DNA of 50,964 nt from Candidatus Poseidoniales archaeon (GTDB lineage Archaea; Thermoplasmatota; Poseidoniia; Poseidoniales; Poseidoniaceae). Each line of letters starts with the position of its first letter. The first letter of the stretch is position 1. A model generated the notes under the pieces. The model did not search any database. It saw only the letters and a program-made list of their open reading frames with translations, and was not told where the DNA came from. The stretch is from NCBI GenBank assembly GCA_009887135.1, contig QXYA01000101.1, positions 1-50,964 of the forward strand, read 5' to 3'. Positions 9,467-18,615 of the stretch are shown piece by piece. A program made the position numbers and the translations under genes.

Positions 9467-10393
9467 ATGCGGATTGGAATCATTGGAGCCGGTTCAATTG
9501 GTTCCCTTGTTGCAGGATGTCTAGCTTCAACTGATAGCACTCTTCTTCTCTATGGAAGAGGGCTACATGCTGCTGAATTGATGGTTAATGGATTGACACT
9601 ATCGGGAGTGAAAGACGATCAAATCAATGGCGATCGCTGGGAGGTAATTCCTTCTGAGCACCCACTTCCTTCTACAGTGTACTCCTCTTGTGATGTTGTT
9701 ATTTTTACTGGAAAACCTTCCACTGACATGGAGTTTCTTGAAGTCGGTAGGCATCTTTTGAAATCAGATGGTATTGCATTTTCACTTTCAAATGGAATGG
9801 GGTTCGAGGAAAAGATGGTTCATGCATTTGGTGCAAACCGTGTCCTTTCTGCAACGACAACTCATGGTGCTTACAGGCCAACCTCCGGTCATGTGGAGTG
9901 GGCTGGGAAAGGAGAACTCCTTCTTGGATCTTTTATTCACCCATATTCCTTTGAAGATTTCAAACCGCTCCTCTCCACTCTAAACAAATCAGGACTCGCT
10001 CCACGTTGGGTCGATGATGGGAGAGTGGCATTATGGAATAAAATGCTTCTAAACATTGCAATCAATCCCGTTGCAGCAGTAATTGGGAAAGAAAATTCTG
10101 CACTTCTTGAACCAATTCTATTCGATTCCGTTGTAGCTCTTATGCTTGAAGGTGTAAAGATTGCCCGAATGGAAGGAATCCAACTCGAGAATGATGAGCA
10201 ACTTGTCAATCGTTTACGAGAAGTGTTGGTTCATACTGGATCAAATTATTGCTCAATGTTACAAGATGTTCGGGCAGGAAGGCCAACCGAAATTGAAATT
10301 CTCAATGGAGAGATTTGTAGGAGAGGGGAGGGAATCGGCGTCCCCACGCCTCTGAATCAACTCATGACATCCCTTATTCATCAATTGAGATGA
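9467..10393 (+). CDS. Ketopantoate reductase-like NADPH-dependent reductase (PanE/ApbA family)
   Basis: Expected reaction: NADPH-dependent reduction of 2-dehydropantoate to pantoate in coenzyme A synthesis. From the ATG at 9467 the protein has 308 residues, with TTGGAGG just upstream inside the previous gene and 1 base between them. It has an N-terminal Rossmann motif GIIGAGSIGSLVAG, the family catalytic-lysine segment NKMLLNIAINPVAAV, and the C-terminal motif SMLQDVRAGRPTEIEILNG. All three match PanE. PanE-like paralogues with other substrates exist, so the exact substrate is not certain. Its 3' end overlaps convergent nadB by 20 bp. Confidence 0.88.
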   Translation: MRIGIIGAGSIGSLVAGCLASTDSTLLLYGRGLHAAELMVNGLTLSGVKDDQINGDRWEVIPSEHPLPSTVYSSCDVVIFTGKPSTDMEFLEVGRHLLKSDGIAFSLSNGMGFEEKMVHAFGANRVLSATTTHGAYRPTSGHVEWAGKGELLLGSFIHPYSFEDFKPLLSTLNKSGLAPRWVDDGRVALWNKMLLNIAINPVAAVIGKENSALLEPILFDSVVALMLEGVKIARMEGIQLENDEQLVNRLREVLVHTGSNYCSMLQDVRAGRPTEIEILNGEICRRGEGIGVPTPLNQLMTSLIHQLR

Positions 10394-11978
10394 TGTCTTT
10401 ATTGTAATGAAGGCCTCTGTTCTCAGTTCGCTCATTTGCATCTTCGGCTACAAGTCGACCAACCAAAATCATATTGCGAAGTTCCACGATTTCACGTGTG
10501 GGAATACTCGCTTTCCAAATAGCATCAATCTCTTGCTCCAAGAGAATCAGGCGACGAATGGCTCGTTGAAGTCGTGAATATTTCCTCGATATACCGACTT
10601 CATATCGCATCGTCTGATTCAATGTTGTACGGTCATGAGCGATGGGTCCATGTTCAGATAAGGTGTCGAGTCCATCGGATCTCCACTCAGGGAGTTGTTG
10701 AGGATTGGATTGAGGTTGATTTTTAATCAGATATTCTGAGGTTTGATGAGCAAAAACAACGGCTTCCAACAAACTGTTCGAGGCTAACCTGTTTGCTCCG
10801 TGCATACCAGTGCAAGCCACTTCACCGATGGCAAATAGACCAGGTATGACGTGATTATTGGAGGCGAGCAAAGCTCTTCCGTGAATGTCAACTTTCATTC
10901 CACCAACCATGTAGTGTGCGGCAGGGCCAACTGGTAATGGGTCCTTTCCAAGAGTCAATCCATAGGTCTCTAGACGATCAGCAATCATTGGAAATCGTAG
11001 TTTTAATTTCTCACTCTCAAGGTGCTGAGTTACAAGCCAAACATGTGACTTTCCAGTCTCAGCAAGTCTTTGATCGATTGCTCTGGCAACGATGTCTCTG
11101 GTTGCCATCGATCCTTCTTTTGATGCCGTAAGCGTGAACGAGAGTTCAGCAGGGTCCTGTTTTTTGTTTTTACACCATTCAACATATCCTTCATGGTCAA
11201 GAAGAACTGCTCCTTCACCTCGAAGGGCTTCTGTAATCAAAAATGGGCGCTCACCTTCCATCATTAAGGCTGTTGGATGGAATTGAACATAGGCCATACT
11301 TTCTATGCAAGCACCTGTTCTATAGGCCATAGCGACTCCATCTCCAGTAGCAACTGATGGATTTGTTGTCTTATCCCATAGTTGTCCTGCACCACCTGTT
11401 GCCAGGAGCACTGAATCGCCTGCAATCGTCTCGACTTTCCCAGAATCTTGATCTAATGCCCAGACGCCACATATTCCTTTTTCAGGGGATTTGTGCTCCT
11501 TCTGAATGAGGTCTATTGCTAATGTATTTGGTTTCATGAAAATATTTGGATGACGCTGCGCAGCATCGTTCAAAGCGCGTTCTATTTCTCTCCCTGTCGC
11601 ATCTTTTGCGTGCAGAATACGACGAGATGAATGTCCACCTTCTTGGGCTAATTGGAATTCGCCTTGTGTGGTTTTCTCAAACTGGACGCCAATGTCAAGT
11701 AAATCTTGGATGCGTCCGCCTGCTTCTTCTACAACCATCTGGACAACAGCCCTGTCACACATTCCATCGCCTGCACGCAGGGTATCTGCTACGTGACCCT
11801 CGATTTCGCTAACATTTGTTTTGTCAAGAATAGCTGCAATTCCTCCTTGCGCCCAATTTGTCGAGGAATCTTTTGGACGTTGTTTTGTCAGAACGGTAAC
11901 CGTCTGTCCTGCATTCGCCAACCGAAGCGCGGCAAATAGGCCCGCGATTCCAGTACCGATGATGAGCACTCTTGGCAT
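10374..11978 (-). CDS. nadB: L-aspartate oxidase
   Basis: FAD enzyme that oxidises L-aspartate to iminoaspartate, the first step of de novo NAD synthesis; NadA would use the product. The 534-residue protein starts MPRVLIIGTGIAGLFAALRLA (dinucleotide-binding fold), followed by SSTNWAQGGIAA, the FAD-site segment ATGGAGQLWDKTTNPSVATGDG, the active-site region YVQFHPTAL, and YMVGGMKVDIHGRALL. The C-terminal helical domain with the YEVGISRKYSRLQRAI segment fits NadB rather than being a short fumarate reductase. No nadA or nadC lies nearby. Transcribed divergently from the gene at 12064. Confidence 0.93.
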   Translation of the reverse strand: MPRVLIIGTGIAGLFAALRLANAGQTVTVLTKQRPKDSSTNWAQGGIAAILDKTNVSEIEGHVADTLRAGDGMCDRAVVQMVVEEAGGRIQDLLDIGVQFEKTTQGEFQLAQEGGHSSRRILHAKDATGREIERALNDAAQRHPNIFMKPNTLAIDLIQKEHKSPEKGICGVWALDQDSGKVETIAGDSVLLATGGAGQLWDKTTNPSVATGDGVAMAYRTGACIESMAYVQFHPTALMMEGERPFLITEALRGEGAVLLDHEGYVEWCKNKKQDPAELSFTLTASKEGSMATRDIVARAIDQRLAETGKSHVWLVTQHLESEKLKLRFPMIADRLETYGLTLGKDPLPVGPAAHYMVGGMKVDIHGRALLASNNHVIPGLFAIGEVACTGMHGANRLASNSLLEAVVFAHQTSEYLIKNQPQSNPQQLPEWRSDGLDTLSEHGPIAHDRTTLNQTMRYEVGISRKYSRLQRAIRRLILLEQEIDAIWKASIPTREIVELRNMILVGRLVAEDANERTENRGLHYNKDIISIDE

Positions 11979-12063
11979 CGTCTGTTCCTAGTCGTCGTGG
12001 TTCTTGACAACATCGGTTTGTTCCTGCGATACTCCTATTTGTTCCCGTCTCTAGGCTCGGTCT

Positions 12064-12822
12064 ATGTTGCGTAAGTTAATCGGTCTAACTGGCTTGTTAA
12101 CTCTCGTTTTTGTTATTGCCAATGTACACTTCGGTGCTATGGCGCCTTATGTGGTCGATGGTGCGCCGAATTCTAGGCTTGATGTTCTTCGATTAGCTGA
12201 CCCTGGATGTACAATTCCAGAAATGGAGAAAGAAATTTCGGAGACAGGTAACGCCTTCTGTCTTTCTGAATCAGGTACCTGGGGTACAGCTGATATCATG
12301 CTCTTGTGCTGGGGCTTGCTGATTGTAACTGCAGGGCGATTCAGAATGCCCGCTAATCCTAAACTTGCTCGAAGAATACGTCGAATGATGATGATTTCAG
12401 GTTCGATGCTCTTTGGATTGGCAATTCTAGATCGCTTTGAACTATTGCCTACAGGGGCAAATTCAGAGTCTCTCTCGGATTTGATTCCACTTCCACTATC
12501 TTCTTGGCTTGTCCAAATCATCATGGCTGTTGTCGGTGCTTTACTCCTTAGAGGTCCGAAGTATCACGTTTCTGAGTTTGAAGAAAACTACCGTTCACTC
12601 GAATCCGAACGCGAGAAGGAATTGAGAATGCAACAAGTATTCAATGAAAAAGCACGTTCTATGGCTGCTTCAAAAGAAGGAATTGCAAAGAGAAGTCGAT
12701 TATTGGACAGAGATGCCGGACTTGTTCCATTCAGGACACGAACCTCTCCAAGAGTACGTGCAACTTGCCCATATTGCAAAGGCGGCGGTTGCAAAGAGTG
12801 TAGGATGGCTGGTGTTGTCTGA
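12064..12822 (+). CDS. Membrane protein with C-terminal Cys-rich motif, unknown function
   Basis: I do not recognise this family. The 252-residue product has an N-terminal hydrophobic segment (about 5-27), a middle region with two Cys residues that is probably outside (C49 and C66), two more membrane segments (about 77-92 and 112-128) and a fourth near 155-172. It ends in a charged, probably cytosolic tail (180-252). The last residues contain CPYC-KGGG-CKEC, four cysteines spaced like one half of a DnaJ-type zinc finger, so a zinc-binding tail is plausible. Its head is divergent from nadB (85 bp) and it lies upstream of smc, separated by 125 bp. Confidence 0.75.
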   Translation: MLRKLIGLTGLLTLVFVIANVHFGAMAPYVVDGAPNSRLDVLRLADPGCTIPEMEKEISETGNAFCLSESGTWGTADIMLLCWGLLIVTAGRFRMPANPKLARRIRRMMMISGSMLFGLAILDRFELLPTGANSESLSDLIPLPLSSWLVQIIMAVVGALLLRGPKYHVSEFEENYRSLESEREKELRMQQVFNEKARSMAASKEGIAKRSRLLDRDAGLVPFRTRTSPRVRATCPYCKGGGCKECRMAGVV

Positions 12823-12873
12823 GAAACGGCACCATTTTTACTCCTATCAAACGTGTGCCTCAGACGTATAATC

Positions 12874-12890
12874 AACCTATTGTTTAAATC
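12874..12890 (+). promoter_or_regulatory. Possible TATA region of the smc operon
   Basis: The 125-bp gap before smc contains the AT-rich core TTGTTTAAATCCCC near 12876-12889, about 60 bases before the smc ATG. A transcript starting 25-30 bases later would have a short leader ending in GAGGGATTGGG, a plausible ribosome site. Assigned by eye only. Confidence 0.35.
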
Positions 12891-12947
12891 CCCTCGACGA
12901 ACGGTGTTCGCGTTAAGGTCAGTGAAATATCTGGCAGAGGGATTGGG

Positions 12948-15900
12948 ATGTTTCTAAAAGCACTTGAAATGGAGAACTTCAAATCGTTTCGTGGAGAGGT
13001 AGTAATACCTCTTGATCGTGGCTTTTCAGCAATTACAGGCCCTAATGGATCTGGCAAGTCCAACTGTGGAGATGGCATCCAATTTGTATTGGGGCCTAAA
13101 TCGACTCGAACCATTCGAGCTCAAAACACAAAGCAGTTGATGTTCAATGGTGCTGAGGGATACAAACCTGCTCGTAATTGTACAGTGACATTGGTATTTG
13201 GAAATCCTGTCCTCTCAAACGGAAGACGACGCCTCCCTATCGAAAACGATGAAGTCCGCATGACTCGATCAATTCGATTAACAGCCTCGGATAACGTCGT
13301 TTCCTCATACTTACTCGACGGAGAAGAAAGTTCTCAGAAATCGTTCCACCGTTTACTCAATGCTGCAAATGCACGTCCTGATGGCTACAATATTGTTCTT
13401 CAAGGCGACGTAACAGGTTTGGCTCGAATGACTCCTATTGAACGCCGTAAAGTTCTGGATGGAGTTGCTGGTGTAACATCCTATGATGATGAAATTCGTA
13501 AAGCTAAGAAACAACAGGACAACGTCGATTCTTATCTTGAACGAATTGGTATGCTTCAAGAAGAGCAACAAGTGCGTCTTAAGGAACTCTCAGAAGAGAG
13601 GAAAATTGCTGTTAAAGCTCAGTCGATCACAGATGAACTTACACTTTCTCGTTCTCAACGGTATCAAGCCATGTATGCAAGTTTACAATTTGAACTTCAA
13701 CACCAAATCGAAGAACAACTTCGGTATGTAGAAGAAGCTTCTGCCCTGGAAGGGGAAGTCAAAGAAGGAAGTAAAACACTTGTCAGATTAGATGACCGGA
13801 TTGGTGAAATCCAGAAACAAATCGATGACCTACTCGGTGGGGACGGTAATGCACTCTCTCAAGCCATTCACAGTTTGCGGGTTCAAGTCGACAGAGATAA
13901 AGATCGTATTGAAGATGCCAAACAAGCAGATATTGATGATAATGAAGAACTCGAGATATCACTTGAACGCTACAATGAAGCTGCTCATGCTCTCGAATTG
14001 TTGCTCACAGAAGTCAAAACCAGTAAGGCTCAACTTGAAGAATGCGAGAGAATGTTGGCTGAAGCACAATCTGAGGAAGATGAAGTACGTTCACTTCTCG
14101 AAGGTTCAGGTAAAACCAATGCGGAACTCAACAGAGCACTGGGGGATGCTATTGGGGCGCTTGAAGAAGCGAAAAAAGCAGTTGCTGCAGCCCAATCAGA
14201 AGTTGATAGGACTGCTGCTCAAGTCGAAATCATCGCATCCTCTCTTGGGGAAGCAGAAGAAAAATTCGAGGAATCTCGACTTGAACTTGAAGAAAAAGAA
14301 GCAGAATTCAAAGCTGTTAGTGGTTCAGGAAAGAAGGTTGATCGTTCTTCTTTAACACAAGGAATCATCGATTCAGAGAAAGCAGAATCAAGGCTACTCG
14401 AGGAAAACGCAGCAATTGAACGGAGAATGACGGAAACAGAGCGTCAACTTCGTTCTGCCAGGGCAGAACTCGAATCTAAATCAAATTCCAAAGGAATGGC
14501 AGGAGGGGCCGCAGCAGTGCTAGGGGCACGAGATCGTGGCGAATTACGAGGCGTTATCGGCACCATTGCAGAACTATGTGGTCCAATAAATGCTGAACAT
14601 GAAACGGCTCTTGCAACTGCATTTGGTGGAGCTATGACCTCCGTTGTGGTCGATTCAGACCAAGTTGCAGCAGAGGCTATTCGTTGGCTTGCTCAGCGTA
14701 AAGCAGGTAGGGCAACATTCCTTCCACTGAATAAATTAACAGCGAACCGGGCCGGTGGAAAAGCAATGATGGTTGCCAGAAAGCCAGGAGTTATCGGATT
14801 TGCATACGAACTTCTCGAATATGATCCACGAATCGATGCAGCAATCAAATTCGCTCTTCGAAATACTCTCATCGTTGACAGTATGGAAATAGCCCGACAA
14901 AACATGGGCGGGGTCCGGCTTGTAACAATGAGGGGAGACATAACCGAAGCAGGTGGTGCGATGGTTGGAGGTTCACGTGCACGTATGTCCGTTGGATTTG
15001 GCGGAGGAATTGCAGGTGCAAAAGAAGTCGAGCGTCTCTCATCAGAGATTGAACGTCTTCGCCTAATGTCAGATACTGTATCTGCAGCACTGGTTGATGT
15101 ACGCGCTGAACAGAAATCATTGCGAAACCAAATCAATGAACTTGCTAATGAAGAAGGGACTCTCAAGAGAGAAACGCTTCGAGCAGAACTTTCAACATTC
15201 AAGAAAACTCATGCGACATTAATTGGTGATGTAAAGAGATTAAAAGAACAACTGCAAGCACTTGAGGCACTTGGAGGCGTTCAACTGGAAGCACTGGATA
15301 CTGCTGAATGCAGTGTGGCTGATGCCGAGATTGTCCGTAAGAATGCTCACAATGCACTTGAAGATGCAAGTCCACAGCATCTGAAAGATCGGTTGCACGA
15401 ATCAACTGTCAAGCGTACAAAAGCCGAAGGCATTCGTTCGAATGCAGAAGTTACGTTGAAAGGTGCATCTGAACGTAAAGATTTACTTACAAACAGTGCT
15501 GATGGCGAGAAAGAACGTATTTTACAACTTGAAACAGGTCTTTCAACGAGAGCTGAATCTGTTATCGCCTTGAAAGCGTCAATTCAAACCAATGGGGCTG
15601 CCCTTGCAGAAAAGGAAGCAGAACGCGCCCAATATCTTGAGGAGAATAAGGGGCTTGAAGATGAGCGATTGGAACTGGTTGAAGAGCGTGCAGGTCTTAA
15701 TTCCTCATTGACTCAAAAAGCCAACCAAGCCCGAAGCCACCGTAATCTTTCTTCTGAATTCGAACGTACGATTCAACAAAAGCGACAGGAACTCCATGGT
15801 GTCGAAATGGACATGGGGGCCACTGGAATTGAACCTGCGGAAGAAGGAACAGTGCTTGACAGTGTTGCAGACATCGATCGTAGAATCCGTCGACTTGAAC

Positions 15901-16817
15901 GACGCTTGGAAGAGTTCGGAATGGTCAACATGCGTGCTATCGAACAATACGATACCGTAGAAGAGCGATTGAATGCTATGGACGGTGACTTCAAGAAACT
16001 CAGAGATCGCAAGAAACAGTTGATTGAAGTTGCAGAACGCCTAGAAGAACAACGTAAGATTCGCTTGATTGCAGTCCTCGAAAAGGTCAATGAGAACTTC
16101 AAGAAGGTGTACAAGGCTGTCAGTAATGGTGGCCGCGGAGAATTATATCTTGAGAATAAAGATGAACCATTCAAAGGTGGTCTTGAACTATGGGCTCAGC
16201 CGAAAGGAAAGTCATCAAATGTTACCCGGCATCAATTATCTGGTGGTGAGCAATCTGTTGCTGCTTTGGCACTTATCTTCGCAATTCAGGATTATGACCC
16301 AAGTCCGTTCTATTACTTTGATGAAGTCGACCAGAATCTTGACAGTGTAAATGCTGAATGTATCGCTAAGATGTGTCGTGAGCGCAGTAAGCGAGCACAA
16401 TTCATCATGGTCACGCTCAGAAAGGTCTCGCTGCAACTCGCCGATCATCACATTGGAATAACTCACGGTGGAGATGGCTGCAGCCGAAGGATTGTGGATT
16501 TCGATCAGGAGCAAGCCATTGCTCTTGGAGAACAAGCTCTCAAGGAAGCCGAAACTGCAGCAGCAACCAATCTGAAGCGGGCAGAAGAAGAGCAAAAAGG
16601 ACTTGCAGAGATGCCAACAGTTCCAGAACCACTTCCTGCTCCACAAAGCCTTGGTGGCTTGTTAAAGCACATGGCAGAGGATGAAAGTATTGCTTCTCTG
16701 ACCGAACGTACACTTGAAACGAATGAGGATATTGAAGAGCGAGCAAAGCTCGTAGAATCAATTGCATCAATGGATGAAGAAGAACAAACTGAATCCTCTA
16801 TAGAAAAGGCTGAATGA
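12948..16817 (+). CDS. smc: Chromosome segregation protein SMC
   Basis: SMC ATPase that forms a ring with ScpA and ScpB to organise and segregate DNA. The 1289-residue protein has the N-terminal P-loop GPNGSGKSNCGDGIQFVLG (about residues 31-49), the N-terminal coiled-coil arm, and a hinge centred near residues 530-640 (RGVIGTIAELCGPI, and Gly-rich AGGAMVGGSRAR). The C-terminal arm is followed by the ABC signature QLSGGEQSVAALALI and Walker B PFYYFDEVDQNLD. Length exceeds the usual 1150-1200 residues because of an acidic tail of about 130 residues after the ATPase head. The start is preceded by GAGGGATTGGG. The scpA and scpB genes follow immediately. Confidence 0.98.
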   Translation: MFLKALEMENFKSFRGEVVIPLDRGFSAITGPNGSGKSNCGDGIQFVLGPKSTRTIRAQNTKQLMFNGAEGYKPARNCTVTLVFGNPVLSNGRRRLPIENDEVRMTRSIRLTASDNVVSSYLLDGEESSQKSFHRLLNAANARPDGYNIVLQGDVTGLARMTPIERRKVLDGVAGVTSYDDEIRKAKKQQDNVDSYLERIGMLQEEQQVRLKELSEERKIAVKAQSITDELTLSRSQRYQAMYASLQFELQHQIEEQLRYVEEASALEGEVKEGSKTLVRLDDRIGEIQKQIDDLLGGDGNALSQAIHSLRVQVDRDKDRIEDAKQADIDDNEELEISLERYNEAAHALELLLTEVKTSKAQLEECERMLAEAQSEEDEVRSLLEGSGKTNAELNRALGDAIGALEEAKKAVAAAQSEVDRTAAQVEIIASSLGEAEEKFEESRLELEEKEAEFKAVSGSGKKVDRSSLTQGIIDSEKAESRLLEENAAIERRMTETERQLRSARAELESKSNSKGMAGGAAAVLGARDRGELRGVIGTIAELCGPINAEHETALATAFGGAMTSVVVDSDQVAAEAIRWLAQRKAGRATFLPLNKLTANRAGGKAMMVARKPGVIGFAYELLEYDPRIDAAIKFALRNTLIVDSMEIARQNMGGVRLVTMRGDITEAGGAMVGGSRARMSVGFGGGIAGAKEVERLSSEIERLRLMSDTVSAALVDVRAEQKSLRNQINELANEEGTLKRETLRAELSTFKKTHATLIGDVKRLKEQLQALEALGGVQLEALDTAECSVADAEIVRKNAHNALEDASPQHLKDRLHESTVKRTKAEGIRSNAEVTLKGASERKDLLTNSADGEKERILQLETGLSTRAESVIALKASIQTNGAALAEKEAERAQYLEENKGLEDERLELVEERAGLNSSLTQKANQARSHRNLSSEFERTIQQKRQELHGVEMDMGATGIEPAEEGTVLDSVADIDRRIRRLERRLEEFGMVNMRAIEQYDTVEERLNAMDGDFKKLRDRKKQLIEVAERLEEQRKIRLIAVLEKVNENFKKVYKAVSNGGRGELYLENKDEPFKGGLELWAQPKGKSSNVTRHQLSGGEQSVAALALIFAIQDYDPSPFYYFDEVDQNLDSVNAECIAKMCRERSKRAQFIMVTLRKVSLQLADHHIGITHGGDGCSRRIVDFDQEQAIALGEQALKEAETAAATNLKRAEEEQKGLAEMPTVPEPLPAPQSLGGLLKHMAEDESIASLTERTLETNEDIEERAKLVESIASMDEEEQTESSIEKAE

Positions 16818-16827
16818 GGCGATTTTG

Positions 16828-18003
16828 GTGATTCAAAAAGGTCTAGATCAATGGTTCCTTCGCCAGGATGTCATCGATCAATTGCTCCAAAGTGGGGATG
16901 ATGACCTTGAAGGAATCAACGCTTATGCCGACAGAATCATGATGATCGCTCAAACTGAAGAGGCTGAGCATCAAACACTTGACGACCCATTTGACAGAAG
17001 CGTAGCCTTAGTCATGTCTTTGGTTGGTAGTGAAGGATTAGATGCTTGGAATATTGATTTGACCAGTTTTCTGAAACAATTTACAAATCGGGTAAAATCC
17101 CAGGCGAGCGATTTGGATTTACCTGCCTGTGGCCGACTTATTCGTATGGCATGGGAAGTGCTTCATCACCAAGCCGCTCTACTTTTCGATCGTGTACAGT
17201 ATCAAGATCAAGGGGACGAATGGGATACAGGTTTTGATTTCGGTTGGGAAGCAGAGTATGATGACCAAGAATTTCACTTTACCAACACTGTTCTCCAAGG
17301 TGATGCTGACGATGTACTTGCAGGGCTTTTTGATGAGCGAGTACGTCGTGAAGAAGGGCGCCCAGTCACATTAGGTGAACTTCTATCGGCACTAAAGGAT
17401 GCGGCTGAAGATGCTGATGCGATTAAACAACGTGAGGTGAATAGAGCTGTGCATGCAGTCGAATTAGAAGACATGCTCTCGAATGTCGGGGGACGAATGC
17501 ACAATGAAGATTTAGATGGAGATATTGAGCGATGCTGGACAGCTCTTCGTCAAACTACTCAATCAATGGAATCGGATAATGTTCCTCTTTCAGAAGTGAT
17601 GAACGCTCTGCGGCCGATCTTAGAATTGACATTCGGAGTAATTCCTGAAGGTTATGAAAAGGATGCCAAGGTGAGTTCCTTCATTGCCGGATTGTTCCTC
17701 ACTCACAAGGGGATTGCTTCCATTACACAAGGGAATGGGGTTACAGACGTCATTATGATTGAAGATCTGTGGCCACAACTAGGTACCTTTTCTGAAGTCA
17801 TTGAAGCGAGCCAGGAAGAAGATGAAGTGTCTTTAACAAAACGTGAAGACGCCAAAACGGGTTCTATGCTCCATGCTGAGAGATTGCAATTAAGGGCTGA
17901 GAAGGCACGTGAGGCAGAAGAAAAACAGCGCCTGAAGAGGGAGAAGGAACTTCTCCATGAACAACATAAGGTCGATGAAAATCTTGACTGGCTTGTTGAA
18001 TGA
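16828..18003 (+). CDS. scpA: Segregation and condensation protein A (kleisin ScpA)
   Basis: Kleisin that bridges the SMC heads. Start taken as the GTG at 16828, 8 bases after GAGG; a TTG at 16825 is also in frame. The product has about 391 residues. The N-terminal helical region (DDPFDRSVALVMSLVGSEGLDAWNIDLTSFLKQF, then LPACGRLIRMAWEVLHHQAALL) is the ScpA SMC-neck-binding part. The C-terminal region, about residues 250-320, is a winged helix (LSEVMNALRPILELTFGVIPEG, then SSFIAGLFLTHKGIASITQ). A middle acidic linker and a charged C-terminal helix (350-391) make it longer than typical bacterial ScpA of about 250 residues. It begins 10 bases after smc. Confidence 0.9.
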   Translation: MIQKGLDQWFLRQDVIDQLLQSGDDDLEGINAYADRIMMIAQTEEAEHQTLDDPFDRSVALVMSLVGSEGLDAWNIDLTSFLKQFTNRVKSQASDLDLPACGRLIRMAWEVLHHQAALLFDRVQYQDQGDEWDTGFDFGWEAEYDDQEFHFTNTVLQGDADDVLAGLFDERVRREEGRPVTLGELLSALKDAAEDADAIKQREVNRAVHAVELEDMLSNVGGRMHNEDLDGDIERCWTALRQTTQSMESDNVPLSEVMNALRPILELTFGVIPEGYEKDAKVSSFIAGLFLTHKGIASITQGNGVTDVIMIEDLWPQLGTFSEVIEASQEEDEVSLTKREDAKTGSMLHAERLQLRAEKAREAEEKQRLKREKELLHEQHKVDENLDWLVE

Positions 18004-18012
18004 GGTGATCAT

Positions 18013-18615
18013 ATGACTGAATTAGCATTAGAAACTCTCTTGGAAGCCACTTTGTTCGGATCAGGTAAATCAATGTCAATCCCTGAACTCGCAGAATCTC
18101 TCGGGTATGAGGCGGAAGAGATTACAGAATCGCTGAATACTCTTCAAGGTACTATGAAGCGAAGACGAGGCGGTGCATTGCGACTTGTCGAAATCGGTGG
18201 TAAGTGGGCGATGGAGGTTCGTAATGAGGTTACGGAGCATCTTCCTGCAAGCACCAAGACAGACATGCCAAAGAAGTTACTCAAGGCTGCTGCATTGATT
18301 GCCTATCATCAACCAATGCATCAATCAAGACTTGTTGAATTACTTGGTCAAAAAGCGTATGACTACGTTCGAGAACTTGCTCAGTATGGGATGATTCAAA
18401 GAAGAAAGGAAGGCAACACTCGTCGCTTAACGACTACGCGTCGCTTTTCAGAAGCCTTTGGCTGCCCCCACACTGACCTTCGAAAAGTACGAAAATGGTT
18501 CAGAGAGCAAGTTACTGATGCGGGTCTATTCGATGGGATGGAAGAGGTAGATGCACTACAAGAAATTGGCGAAGATGGCCTTATTCAGGCCACGTTGCCT
18601 CTGGAAGAAGAGTGA
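18013..18615 (+). CDS. scpB: Segregation and condensation protein B (ScpB)
   Basis: Partner of ScpA in the SMC complex. The 200-residue product has two tandem winged helices: residues 5-85 (LEATLFGSGKSMSIPELAESLGY, then GALRLVEIGGKWAMEVRNE) and 90-160 (LLKAAALIAYHQPMHQSRLVEL, then VRELAQYGMIQRRKEGNTRRLTTT). This is the standard ScpB architecture and length. It is 9 bases behind scpA, with GAGGTGATC before the ATG. It ends directly against convergent HMG-CoA reductase with no gap. Confidence 0.95.
   Translation: MTELALETLLEATLFGSGKSMSIPELAESLGYEAEEITESLNTLQGTMKRRRGGALRLVEIGGKWAMEVRNEVTEHLPASTKTDMPKKLLKAAALIAYHQPMHQSRLVELLGQKAYDYVRELAQYGMIQRRKEGNTRRLTTTRRFSEAFGCPHTDLRKVRKWFREQVTDAGLFDGMEEVDALQEIGEDGLIQATLPLEEE

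Noticed and set aside
11979..12063. Three TGTTCC repeats between nadB and the next gene
   Set aside because: Short, imperfectly spaced and compatible with chance.
12910..12916. A single GCGTTAA before smc that matches the heptamer of the 20-kb cluster, and another TTAACGC at 49169 near aroD
   Set aside because: About six single copies of a given 7-mer are expected by chance in 51 kb on both strands; only the clustered set is notable.
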